DNA of 64,000 nt from Prunus persica (taxonomy: Eukaryota > Streptophyta > Magnoliopsida > Rosales > Rosaceae), in the NCBI RefSeq assembly GCF_000346465.2, contig NC_034014.1, positions 14,306,803-14,370,802 of the forward strand, written 5' to 3'. Below the pieces are notes generated by a model that saw only the letters and a list, made by a program, of their open reading frames with translations, did not search any database and was not told the origin of the DNA. Both the position numbers and the translations under genes were made by a program. Positions 35,954 to 47,806 of the stretch are shown piece by piece (the stretch's first letter is position 1; each line of letters opens with the position of its first letter).

Positions 35954-36979
35954 TTACCTAATGTATACTGCAATCACTGTGGATCCAATCTCAACCATGG
36001 AAGCAAACTGTAAAACATCTTCACACAAGAGCCAGGTATCATGCTCAGTGCCAAAAATTCCCTCTGGCATGTGAATTATAATGGTCTCGTTAGCAGGCTT
36101 CAACTTGGTCTCGACGTATTGGCATGGGGCTAACAGAGGAGCTGGCATGTCAAGCTTTGAGAGAGCCTGTAACAAGAAATATAAATAAAGAAATAAAAGT
36201 TAGTTTGTACATGAAGTAAAATAGACGACTCCAACAAATAAACAAAACCGATGTGGTATATAATATCAACGGCGGTTTCTAGAACATACAGACGGGGTAA
36301 AGGTTATAGACGACGGTAAATACATAACCGTTGTGGTGTAAATGTTATAACATCGCTAAACAATAGAAAGGTCGTCTAGGTTAAAATAGACGACGGATGG
36401 TAAATTTAAACCCGACGTCTATTTAAAATTTAAAAATCTGACAAAAATCAAATGTCAGAGATTTTACTGTTTCATCTTGACGGTTTTCAGCAGCATCAGC
36501 ATCATTCATGGGATTGTCTTCCTCCAATTGGATATTAGAGCAGCTTGCTTTGTCAGACATTGGATTTTTTGGGGTTTGCTCCGATTGAGGAATTGGAGGT
36601 ATTGGAGTAATTAGAGTCATTGGTGTAGTTAGAGTTTTATCGAGCAAGTTGGGATCAAAGTTGGGAATTAGTTGACTGAATTGTTTCAACAAAATTTCCC
36701 TCTCTGCTCTGACTGCCTCCAAAACACTTTGTTTTGCCCTGGCCTCCATCTTTTTGGTTTCCTCTCTCATTGCTTCTATAACACTTTCCTTCAATTTGTC
36801 AGCAAATTTTACTCTCTGCTGTCTCGGCAAATTGAAGAATTGAGTTGGGGAAACCCCAGCTCCAATACCTCTGACGCCCCCACCATGCTCAGAGATTCCC
36901 AAAGTCAAGGTCAAAACATCATTGCTCCCAGAGACAGTCAGAGTGCCCTCAGAGACTTGTTTTTTCAAATCATCCTCAA

Positions 36980-37042
<63 letters not shown>

Positions 37043-38370
37043 GAGAGAGAAGGTTAGTGACTGAACAGATTGTAAAAATATTAACCGACATGGTAAATGG
37101 TAAATGGGTTACGACGATGGTTTATTTAACAAACAGACGCAGAAAATTATTTAATACGTTGGTGCAAAACTACCGTCGTTTTGTGTATATTAAAACGTCG
37201 GTCAATGAAATAACCGTCGTTTATTTGACATCAGAGATAAAAACCCAACCAAAATATTCATTGATCCAAAAATAGTGCACAAACCAATTGTAGAGAAATA
37301 GAGAGGGAGAGAGAGTGTGTGCGCGTGTGAATATGAAGAAAGTTCAAAATTTAATTTAAAAAACCTAACACAGAAACACAAAACCGTCGTTGTAATTTAA
37401 TACAGACGTCGGTTTTATAAAAATACTGACGTAATTTTTTTTTAAAAGGCGGTAAATAAAAATCGTCGTGGGGTTTCATTTATAACGACGGTGAATAAAA
37501 AGATCCACGTATGAATGAAAAATTAAACCTCTGTTTTACAGGTTTAGAACAGAGTCAATGAGACTTACGATTAATTTTGCCTTCTCTGCAACCTTTGGAT
37601 CAGGGATGTTTCCCTGTTTATCTTCTCTTGCCTTCTTCCATAGCAGAGATCGATCGATTTCTTCACTGGGCATGGTTTCTTCCAATTGATCCTCCAAACC
37701 AACGTACCCTTTTCGAGACAGCCTATGGTTGTACTTGCATTTCTCCCTTCTCTGTGACTGCTCAGAATGCACAGCCTCAAAATCTTAGGATAACCTTGAA
37801 GCAACAAAGGCATCCCATTGAGATTTCTCTATGAAGTTATAAAGCTGAGGGGGCTCTTTTAACTTATCCTTCTCATTTGCGAATGGAAGGATAAACTGCC
37901 TAGTTAAGGTAGACTTAAAATCCTTCCATTTTCTTGCTGCAGACGATAGCACCATCTTCTTGCCCCCTTCCCCAACAACATAAGCCATTTGAACAGCTTC
38001 CCAAATCTACTCCTTCAGGTCCTTGGGTAATTGAGTCCATTTCTTTTCCACAAGAGGGACTCTGGTGCATGCCAAAACACCAATGTAACTCTGCAACTCA
38101 ATAGCAGCCTTGCCATGTGGTCTGCCACTTTTATTGTACTCAACCACAAGCTTAATCTTCTAGATTTTCCTTTGCACAACACTGCTCATTGTGTTGATAC
38201 CGGGAGTCGATTTCGTCACTTCATCAAATGTCGTAGAGCTTGGGTCTTTCTCGGAAGATGAAGTAAATCTCATATTCTTTGCGGGATTGCTTCGAACAGA
38301 TTTGGACTACAATGTCCTTGCCTTGAAATTTTGATACTTGAGCCTCCTTACTTTGAGATTTCGAAACCAT
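35954..38370 (-). pseudogene. Transposase_24-like / ULP1-like protein of CACTA A, catalytic part deleted
   Basis: Homologue of the gene at 47807-51682. Exon 1 begins with ATG at 38370-38368 and reads to about 37570 (KWKDFKSTLTRQFILPF, QWDAFVASRLS, RKGYVGLEDQLEETMP), with stops at about 38161 and 38008. Exon 2 (about 36985-36450) reads LKKQVSEGTLTVSGSNDVLT, QFFNLPRQQRVKFADKLKES and FSQLIPNFDPNLLDKT. Exon 4 equivalent (36175-35954) reads YVETKLKPANETIIIHMPEG and IGSTVIAVYIR. The His, Asp and Cys exons found in B are missing. Its sequence helps polarise changes in B: where B has a stop, A has Gln (EPPQLYNF). Confidence 0.85.
36982..37050. repeat. (GA)n microsatellite
   Basis: About 69 bases of nearly pure GA with one GACA interruption, directly upstream (minus sense) of exon 2 of the CACTA A pseudogene. 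Confidence 0.95.
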
Positions 38371-39723
38371 GTTTAGAAGGAAATACAAACTGCAAGGAAA
38401 ACAACGACGATTAGGTAAAATACAGACGTAAAATGAAAGTTCAAACGATGGCAAAAAAAAAAAAAAACCGTCGTGCTAATCATAGAAGCATGGATGTGCT
38501 AATACGACGTGGTCATTAACTTACCACGACGGTAATTCAATAAAACCGTCGTCGTATTATAAGTTCATAAATAAAATAAAAACCACCCAGTTTTCTCTCT
38601 CCACGTTATCAGACGACGGTTTTCTCTTCAAGCGTCGTATTTATTAACACACCACATCAGTTAGTATGAACAGTCGTGCTATTGAAATAGCACAAATTTA
38701 ATTACCGTCGTGGTGTGTCAACAAAAACGTCGAATTCGAGAAAAACCCGTCGTCTTCACATGACCTGTGAGTGATAACAGTGATTGGTTTGGCAATTTCA
38801 AACCACCTTCTTGTCTCAAACATCAGTGGGACTCGTTCTTTTAAAATAAAAAACTTCAACTGATAAGGAAAGTAAAGAAAAAAAAAAAGGAGTGAGAAAG
38901 TTTTCAAACCTTTGGCTTGCAAAGAAAGTTTTCTTCGGAATCAAATTTTGGAGACGAAGACGAGGAAGAACGTAAAAGTTGAGAATCAGAAACGCAGCTT
39001 TTCAGAAATGAGAGGGAAACTGAGAGAAAACTGAAAATTTTAGAGAGAACATAAAAGTTTAGGTCAGGTGACCAAAAAGTTTATATAGTGTCCCACTGAT
39101 AAATGCAACGACGCTAGCCATTAAAACCGCCCTAGTAAGTATTTATTACGGCAGTAAAATAACATTAACCGACGTGGTTAGTAAAAAAGCTTTTTGACTT
39201 TTTGTATTCCGAAAATGACGTGGTTAGTTGGGCGCTACACGACAAAAGTTTAACAAAAGTTTACTTTTGAATACGTGAAATTACAAGTTACCACGTCGTT
39301 TTTGTATATGGACCGACGTTGTTTTCCGAAACCTCGTTGCTTGTATATTAATGACCGACGTTGTTTGTATGTTTAATACGTCTTTCATGTTTTACTAACT
39401 GATGTTGATTCCTTATGTTAAATGTCTTTAGTGTATATATAACCGACGTGGATATGAAATTTTTTTTTTTATAAATTGAGTTTTTTTCCACGATTTCTTT
39501 CAGTTTCAGTTTTCAATTAGGGTTTCAGTTTCAGTCTCACCTCTTAGAAGGCAATTGTTTGGCTGTTGGTGTGTCTGTATGTTGCTGCCGTCATCAAAAT
39601 TTTAGAAGGCAATTGTTTAGATGTTGATGTGTGTGTGCGTTTGTGTATCTGAAGGACACAAACACACACACATCAACAACTTCCAAAAAATTGTCTGTCT
39701 GACTGCAAATCTGAGGCTGCCGT

Positions 39724-41953
39724 TGACAGGACCCGATCCAAATTCCACTTTGGAATCCGAGCCAGACCCTGTGTGTGTCCGACACCTGGCGAATGTCGGG
39801 CACAAATGACCTATTTTCCCTTCTATACAAAACATGATAAAAATAACAAGGTTGACGTCTACCGAAAAACCGGCAGAGTTTCCCTCGTATCTGGCTCAAT
39901 ACCAAAATCTTTACACCTGTCAAAACAAGTATATATACCTACAACCAACTGCCAGCATACATATATATATACATGCCAAGAGATCAAAGCTCAGTCTAGG
40001 GAAAAACATCAGAGCGACTACTAAGAATTTACAAAAGAGTGAATCTTTTTACAAAACAAAATCCTACATCAGAAGACGGGCGCGGAAGATGGGAAGTTGC
40101 CCGGTGGTGGATTCCTGTGCACGTCTACTGCCTGGGGGCGCAAAACAACAAAAAGGGTGAGTGGACCCCAAAAACAGAGTTTAGAAAATACCATATGAAC
40201 ATACTAACCCCACTGTAAAAACGGTTATATAAACTAGCTTATTTTCTTTATGTCTGAAATCAATGCATGTAGATAATTATATATATTTGAAAACAGTTTA
40301 AACTATCACCTAGGTGTACCCTTACTTCCGTCAAATCCTTATTTCCGTCAATTCCTTGCATCACCATGGGTGACACATACTCACAGGTCTCAGTGACACG
40401 AAGTCAGTCTGAGCCGCAACTCGCAGGATTCAGGGAACCGTAGTCCACCTTTATCCGCATTACTCGCTCCACACGAGTTCGAACTCATGGGGCAACTGTC
40501 AAGCATGCTGACTAAACCGAAGGCAACAAATATAATCCGAAGGCAACATTTAATATCTGGGTACCAGGTGGTTTAAGAAAATATAAAGTTTCTGAAGAAA
40601 ATCTTAACTTTCTGTAACCTTTAAAATTCTGCTGCCGTTTATCTGATAATTAACGAGAATATCTGTTCATATAAGCTTTAAAGGAAATTTCACTCGGCAG
40701 CATGCAACATAAAATAGTTAACAGCATAAAACAGCTTATAACTGAAACTGAACTGCTTAACTGAAACTAAACTGAGTAAATTCATTTATAAAAACAAAGA
40801 GTCCACTCACTGGTAGTCTAAGCTCGCTGGACCTCTTGAAGGTCCCTCCTGCGGGTCAACTGGTGCCCGGGTGCCTGATTCAATGACCATAAGATTCTAT
40901 TAATACAAGATAGTATTAAATTAGAAACCCTACCCCCGGCTCCTAAAAGTACGTGCGTCAATTTAAAGTGATCCCTATGCCCATAACAGCTTTCCTTCCA
41001 CATAGGGTAGTTTAGCGGTATCTTGGGACTCAAAAAGCGCTAAAGTCCAAAAAGTCAATCCGGAACCCCACGGGTCCATGACCCCACAATATATCTAGGA
41101 CACATGTCCCGAGGGTACTGGTGTCAATCGAACGGTTGGATTAATCACGATCGTGTAATTGTATAATTTCTAAACCCTAGCCCTAGGGTTCGCGTTTTCG
41201 GAGTATCCGGGACTCCGATTCACAATCCGTCGAATTCTACACGTTTCTAAAATTATCTCGAATAACATATCTAAAATTGATTACGATCCAACGGCTCAAC
41301 AGTATTGAACCCGATAATCGCACAATATGGAAAATCCGTTCGAGGCTCAAACGGTATTCGAATTGAGATCCGCGAATTCCTATGCGCTCGTGACGACCTA
41401 AGGGTCGCATCAGAACATAGTGTCACGGCACCATCCTTGCCCACGCGCTGCCGCACGCGCCGGAAGTGATGGGTGTCCAAAGCGATTACACATCGCCGGA
41501 AAATCTCAAAACCAAGGCTCCAAACTCCTATCCTAGGTATAACACCATATTTGGAACCACTTTTGTTCTTGGACCTACCCCAAAAACTGACCGGAAGTGG
41601 CCGAACACGGAGGACGAAAGTCGGCCGAATTTCAATTCACAAACTTGGCAATCTACGGCTAAAATTGATGAAAACCTATCCAACCATCAGCTAGAGCACG
41701 AAAAATAGGTAGAATCCATACCTTACTCGAAAGATTTGGAGGAGAATTGAAGGAGAACGAAGGGTTGGAAGTTTAGCCAGAAAACCGGCGGTTTTCTCCT
41801 TTTTCGGGCCAACTCCGGTTTGCTCGTGGGCGGGAACGGTCGGGTCTTGACGGCGAGGGCGAGGCGGTCCCGTCGGTATCGGCGTCGTAGGTCGGGGTGG
41901 CCTGTGGTGGTGGCTGGGCTGATCGGAAGGGAAGGAGGCGACGGACATCGCGC

Positions 41954-42002
<49 letters not shown>

Positions 42003-42298
42003 TGATGGGGAAGAAAGAGAGAGAGAGAAACAGGTTTTATAAAATCTGATTTTCCAATTTACCATTTTGCCCCTCGTGATATTTTAATTGTATTTTCTTC
42101 GTTAAAACTCCGATTTGAGCTTACTTCGTGTCTATGAACTCGTGTCATCGTGCTCTACGCAACGGTGTATGTGGAATTGTCAAATTCATTTTCGGTCAAA
42201 AAGTCAACTTTGAGTTCATAAGGTAGTCAAAGGGTAAAATTGTCTTTCCGCATAATAAATTACTAATAAAATATGAATTTTAGGTTTGGGTCATTACA
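39724..42298 (-). mobile_element. Solo LTR, chromovirus (Tekay/Del)-like, copy 2, nested in CACTA A
   Basis: 2575 bp. Minus-strand start TGTAATGACCCAAACC, end GGGTCCTGTCA; same family as 23180-25643. Flanks GCCGT and ACCGT share CCGT, and the CACTA sequence is continuous across them. It contains a (GA)n run at about 41956-42000. No coding capacity; the apparent frames are short and unconserved. Confidence 0.8.
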
Positions 42299-42411
42299 AC
42301 CGTCATCAAATTTTAGAGGCAAATTTTTGGATGTTGATGTGTTTGTGCCTTTGTGTATCTCAAAGACACAAAGACACAAACATCATCAATTTCGAAACTC
42401 TTGGGATCTTA

Positions 42412-42760
42412 GGAAAAATCTAATTCTGTCGGCGATTTTCTATATAAACCGTCGTGGTTATTCTCAATTCTTGTCATTAATTTGATCTTCCGAGGTAGGA
42501 AAGAAAAATACTAGAAATAAATAATATATAAAAAAAATTATAATTAAGACAACGGTTTAGATATAAGTTGAGATGCATAAATTGAATAAATATGCAGACT
42601 CAGAAAATTGATTATGTCGGCGGTTTTCTATATAAACTGTCGTGGTTATTCTCAATTATTGTCATTAAGTTGGTCTACCGTCGCAGGATACCAAAATCCA
42701 ACAAATAAATAGTAAAAAAATTATATTAATAAGACGACGGTTTATATATAAGGGTGGATG
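42412..42760. repeat. Two ~190-bp repeats in CACTA A 5' subterminal region
   Basis: The phrase TCGGCGATTTTCTATATAAA at 42429 recurs as TCGGCGGTTTTCTATATAAA at about 42617, followed both times by CGTCGTGGTTATTCTCAATT, a purine stretch and AGAC(G/A)ACGGTTTA. The reverse complement of this block is also present at 44760-44910 in CACTA B, marking both as 5' ends. Confidence 0.7.
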
Positions 42761-43945
42761 TATAAAGTTAATAAATACGACGGTAATTTTAACTTTACGA
42801 CATGGTAAATTTTATTATACAAGTTAATTGAACAAACCAATGTGGTTAGTGTTAAAGATACCATCATAGTACACTTGAAGAAATAAGTCGATAAATTTAT
42901 CTTTACTGTCGTAGTATGCTTGAAGAAATAAGTCGATAATTTTATCTTTACCGTCGTTGTACATTCATTTAATACAGCGGTAGTTTATAATTTACCGCCA
43001 TTGATTGTTTTGAAAATATACGGCGCCGGATACGAAAACTTGGTCATGTTTATTACGGAATAAAAACGGCGGCTGTTTTTGAACACCGTCGTCTTTACTT
43101 TCTACGCCCGTGGATTCATACCTTCTGCCGTTGTTTGTTTTCTACGAGTTTACTCTGAGGAAAAACTTTTTCTGTAAGACGCCGCTTTTTTAATTAGGTG
43201 TGTCGTGTTTTAAAAACAGCAATTGGAATCTCTATTTTTTAGATGTTTAAGTTAATCATACACGGCGGTGTTAGAAAACCGTCATCTTATCAAACACAAC
43301 AACGGTTTTTCGTCAAACCGTCATTTTTTTCTAGTCGTCTTTTTCACTTTTTGTAGTAGTACGTATTAATTAAATGGATTGCTTTATCATATATTTTGTT
43401 ATAAGTATACTACATTGGACTATTTTCAAGTATCAGTTCGTATATTTGTACGCATACAAAGAATTTTGTTGCTTGGCATTATTTTCTAAAACAGATTGTT
43501 CATTTATGTTGCATATAAATTATGTTAAACACTTTGTTTTCGTCAATTCACGTTTTATGTTTTAAACCCCCCAGGTTCTAGATGTCCGAGGTCAAGACCA
43601 CCACGTCGAGGCATCATCATTATCTGCTCCGTTGGAGTGTTCTACTATTACTCTCTATCTTTATTCTTTCTCAGGTTGTAAATTAATTCCTCTGGTCGCT
43701 TGTTTGAGTTTGGATAGAGGGGCGTGAGGCCCATTTCCTTAATTTTAGCTGTTCTGTGTGCCATTACCTTGTGCATGTTAGAAATTGGGGTTATTTCTGT
43801 ACTTTTTTGCAGGTACTGAAATTTAGGAATTGTTCCAATTACAGAGGAGACTCTATCGAAATTTCAGTAGAAGTCGGACCGTTTATCCGTTTAAATTAGG
43901 GTTACAGGACTTTTAATAAAGTGGGTCTGACATCAGGTAGATGTC

Positions 43946-43985
43946 GGACAAGAAGCATAGTTTTCTAATAATTTTTTAGCAAGAA
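43946..43985 (-). pseudogene. LINE segment 4 (5'-truncated end)
   Basis: Minus strand reads LAKKLLENYASC directly into PINIEKS of segment 3 when the 18-kb insertion is removed and one GGACA kept. Beyond about 43985 the sequence no longer resembles a reverse transcriptase, so this is taken as the 5' truncation point of the LINE. Confidence 0.55.
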
Positions 43986-44192
43986 TATAAAGTTTCATAT
44001 TGGGCATTCTAAGCCGTGCATCTTACTTTACAAATCCTAAGGCCTCTACACTCATTGCCAAATGGTTTTGAGTTGCATGCACCAAATTTATCAATTTTGT
44101 TTTGAGGTCTTAACCCCTCAGTTTATTTGGTCTGCTCAACCATTAATGTTTATGCTTGGAAACTTCAAATTCTCATTCTTCCCAAATTACAG

Positions 44193-44252
44193 GTTTTAGG
44201 GGTAAAAAGAAGGCAGGTTTCTATTGGTTCTGGCTCCAAATCAAGAGACAAG
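44193..44252 (+). CDS. Start of a host-like terminal exon (unidentified gene)
   Basis: After a pyrimidine-rich tract and CCCAAATTACAG comes an open 60-bp exon start, 20 codons (VLGVKRRQVSIGSGSKSRDK). The frame continues at 55484 after CACTA element B is removed with one AAG, for 23 more codons to TAA at 55553-55555. I do not recognise the protein. A real gene is supported by the acceptor site and by frame continuity across an 11-kb insertion; a chance frame of 43 codons is possible. The upstream exons are not in the window, or are not recognisable. Confidence 0.4.
44250..44252. repeat. Target site duplication AAG of CACTA B, left copy
   Basis: AAG precedes the CACTACTACAAAAA terminus and is repeated at 55481-55483. 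Three bases is the CACTA superfamily rule. Confidence 0.9.
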
Positions 44253-47227
44253 CACTACTACAAAAAGTGAAAAAGACGACCAGAAAACGACGGTCTAAGT
44301 GAAAACCGTCGTGGTTTTTAAAAAGACGACGGTTCTAAAAACACCGTCGTGTAATACAACCTTAGACAACTAAAAAATGGAGATTCAAATGGCTGTTCAA
44401 AAACAACGACGTACATAATTAAACAACCGACGTCTATTTGAAACAGATTTCCGCAGTGTAAAATCAATGCCAACAAAGAACGGCAGAAGTTATGAATCGA
44501 CCGACGTAGAAAGTAAAGATGACGATTTCAATAAAAACCGCCGTTTTTACTCATAAAATAACACGACGAGGTTTTCGTATAAGACGTCGTATAATTACAA
44601 ACAAATCCCCGGCTTTAAAATACAAAATATCGCCGTATTAAATTAATGTACAACGACGGAAAATATAAATATATGGACGTCATTCTCGTATAGTTCTATG
44701 ACGTTATCTTTAAATCGTACAATAAAATTTAACGTCGTATTTATTCATTTTATACGTCGTACCTTTAATTTTAACCGTCGTCTTAATAAGAATTTTTGTT
44801 AACAATTTTTTTCTTTGATTTTCTTATCCTACGTCGGTAGATCTACTTAATGACAAGAATTGAAATAACCACGACGGTTTATATAGAAAACTGCCGACAT
44901 AATCAGATTTGTCTGAGATCCCAAGGGTTACGAAATCTTACCAGATGGAACTCTGTTCCACATCATAATCTTAACAGATGACACAGATTTGCAATCAGAG
45001 AGACAATTTTTTGGAAGTTGATGATGTGTGTGCGTTTGTGTATCTACAAATATTATACCTAACGTCGTTGCAAATTTGCAATCAGAGACACAATTTTCAA
45101 CGACGGTTATATTATACCTAACGACGTTTAAAAAACAAATCAACGTCGCTAAACAAATATATTACGTCGTCTTAGTCTTACTTAAGACGACGAAAACGAT
45201 GACAGTAATAAAAAAACAGTCGTTGTTTTTATATTCTTATTTTATTTAAATCTGTCCTCCAAAAAAGAAACTTTACATATTCCAGAACATTAATTTCCTT
45301 CATTTTAAATTTCCTCCGGAAAAAAAAAACTCTATTTATAACGCACTGTAATTGAAAAATAAACTGAAAGGTCACGGGAAAAAAAATTCTATTCATAATT
45401 TAAAAATTCAAATCCACGTCGGTTATATTAAACATAACAGCGTTAAATGAAAAGATTCCACGTCGCAAAACAAATATTGCGTCGTGTTAGTTAAAAACGA
45501 CGGCATAACAAAAAACCGTCGTTGTTTCAAACTGAATTAATTTAAAATTTATTCGGGAAAGCAAAATCTATTTATAATTTCCTCGGGTTAGTAATATTGC
45601 GTCGTGTTAGTTTACAAATTCAAGAACATTAATTTCCCTCATTTTAAATGTCCTCGGGAAAGAGAAAGCTATTTATCACGCTTTGTAATTGAAAACTAAA
45701 ACTGAAAGAATTCGGGAAAAAAACTCTATTTATAATTTAAAAATAAAATCCACGTCGGTTGTAGTACACTTAACGACGTGTAACAAAATAATCTACGTCG
45801 GTAATTATAAATCTACCGCCATCTTACCTTAATATAGACGACGAGAAAAGACGACGGTAGAACAGAAAATCGCCGTTGTTTCAGTTTCTTTAACAGTTTG
45901 GTCCTTTATCTTTCTGCAGGACTTGTATAGTTCAAAGCATTGACAATGTCTTCATCATATCTCCCAGCAACTACTGATTCGATTGCTCATGCTTTAGAGG
46001 CCATCTGAAGCCATTTCTATTCTTTATCGCATTCTTGAAACCCATCTTCTTCTTCTGAAGCTCTACGGATAAAGGAAGAGGCTATCACAAATCTGACGGA
46101 TCTTCTTAGCCAAGAAAATTAAGCAGATTTCCCTGAGAAGCGAACTTTCCTTCGACAGCGAGTGGAGGCCAGGCTTGCATCTCTTTTGATGGAAAGCAAG
46201 GAGTATTCAGAAGCACTGAGTGTCCTATCCGGCTTGATCAAGGAAGTGAGAAGGCTAGTTGACAAGCTTCTTCTTGTGGACATATATTTGATGCGAGTAA
46301 GCTCAATTTCTCTTTGAGAAAGACATCCAAATTATTGTCTTTGAGACGTGAGAGACTGAGAGAGGAAGAACTTGGAACCCTAAATGTAAACCGAAAATGA
46401 ATGAAAGCGACAAATTTATAGAATAAATTTTTAAAACCAACGGCGGTCCTTACAAAAAAACCGCCGTTTAAATTGTAAAATCAACGTCGGTATGACCGAC
46501 CTATATTAGAGAAATCCACGTCGGTACATTAATAAAAACGACGTGTTAAATAATCTACCATGACGCGAGTTATTACTTATGTACTTTAATTTTTGAGTTT
46601 ACTACGACGGTACCTACAACACTACTGTCGTATTTATTTACCACGTCCGAAGTTAAATGTACCGTCGTATTTTGTAATTTATACGTCGTAGTTATATGTA
46701 ACCGCCATATTATTTTTTTGAAATGGTTTTATATGTAAGCAACTTTTCGTCTACCTGACATACACATGCGCTGTTTCCAAACCCGATTAAAAAGTTCAAT
46801 CTCCCAGAGAAAACTTTTGGAATTTTTTCCTTGTCAGAGCACTGTCAGAGTATCTCATCGTCTTCTTCTCGTCTTCTTTGTCGTCTCTGAACTTAAACAT
46901 AATCTTCCTCTTGCTTTCATTGCACGCAAAAGGTAAGCTTTCATTTTCACTATTTTGGTTGCTGTTTTGCATGCTCATACGTTTTTTGTTTGAAAAATCT
47001 TTTTACCTTTTTTCTGGCCAAAATCATTTTACTTCTGTCCAAGTTCGATAAAATATACAGACAAAGAGGGAAAGTTTCCAACTTTGAAGACAACTACCTC
47101 AACTAAATAAGACGACGGTAGCTTCTTATTTACGTGGTTAAATATGTAGACCACGACGGTTCGTCAGTCGTTCTAGCGTCGTCTGAAAATTGACAAAGTT
47201 GTTTTTAAAATTATAGTCTTTTTTTTT

Positions 47228-47502
47228 ATTTGCTTGTTTAATTGCAGGTTTGATTTCTCTGAACAATGGTTTTTGTTTTTCCCTAATTTGATAAAATATA
47301 AAGAAAAAGAAAGTAGGGTTGGTATCTAATATAGACGACAGTATCTTATTGTTTTACGTCGTGTGAATGTTAATACCACGACGTCATATTAAAATACCGT
47401 CGTCTATATAAGATTCCAAAACTTTCTTTCTTGGCCTTGTATTTTATCAAATTAGAAAACAAAAACCATGGTTCAGAAAAATCAAATCTGCAATCAAACA
47501 TT
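47228..47502. repeat. Long foldback inside the CACTA B leader
   Basis: 47228-47325 and the reverse complement of 47408-47502 match along about 90 bp (shared words: GATTTGATTT.TCTGAAC, ATGGTTTTTGTTTT and TAATTTGATAAAATA). The loop between them is itself partly self-complementary (AGACGAC ... GTCGTCT). Position: just upstream of the coding start. Confidence 0.75.
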
Positions 47503-47806
47503 CACAGAGAAAGAAAGAAGGGTTTTGGATCCTTATATAGACGACGGTATATTACTACTGACGTCGTGTGAACATCAATACCACGACGTTATATAAATAT
47601 TTCGTCGTTTATAGTTAATTATCACGTCGTTTATAGTTAATTATTTCGTCGTTGTTTAATGACCTTGGTTTTAAACATTTATTACGTCTGAGATTATTTC
47701 ATTGCGTTGTTTAAAATCATATCATACGTCGTATTTTATTAATAACCGTCGTTTGTGTTCTTAATCTTTTCCTGAAATATTTTCACTTGCAGTTTTGTCT
47801 GTAAAA

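Larger units (their letters stand above)
30016..43361 (-). mobile_element. CACTA-superfamily element A (termini TACTA)
   Basis: Left end TACTACTACAAAAATCG at 30016; right end CACTTTTTGTAGTAGTA to 43361. The ~30-bp inverted ends match those of element B except that the first base is T, not C, at both ends. Genes run on the minus strand: a Transposase_24/ULP1-like pseudogene (38370-35954), then a TNP2 pseudogene (35154-31762). Non-coding DNA, about half the element, is dense in ACGACGGT/ACCGTCGT and CCACGTCG. Without the nested solo LTR it would be about 10.8 kb. Flanking triplets AAG and CGT do not match, so no target duplication is visible. Confidence 0.85.
25906..43945. mobile_element. Second solo LTR type, ~1.3 kb, split by hAT and CACTA A
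   Basis: Begins TGTCGGAACCCGGGC at 25906 and ends near ATCAGGTAGATGTC at 43945, bracketed by GGACA at 25901-25905 and 43946-43950. The LINE frame resumes in register across this interval, so it is one insertion. Its own DNA is 25906-26149, 29553-30015 and 43362-43945; the rest is the hAT element and CACTA A. No coding domain was seen in its own DNA. The 3' end is not the expected CA, so the exact boundary or a mutation there is uncertain. Confidence 0.6.

Noticed and set aside
36423..37091. Leu-Ser repeat at the N-terminus of the minus-strand frame and the Arg-Glu frame opposite
   Set aside because: Both are translations of the (GA)n microsatellite; the real exon begins after it.
39594..39923. 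Short frames on both strands around 39.6-39.9 kb
   Set aside because: They cross the CACTA/solo-LTR junction and come from a small CACA-rich foldback, not from a gene.
41691..42065. Pro/Ser-rich minus-strand frame in solo LTR copy 2
   Set aside because: Generated by the (GA)n run and GC-rich LTR DNA; not conserved in copy 1.
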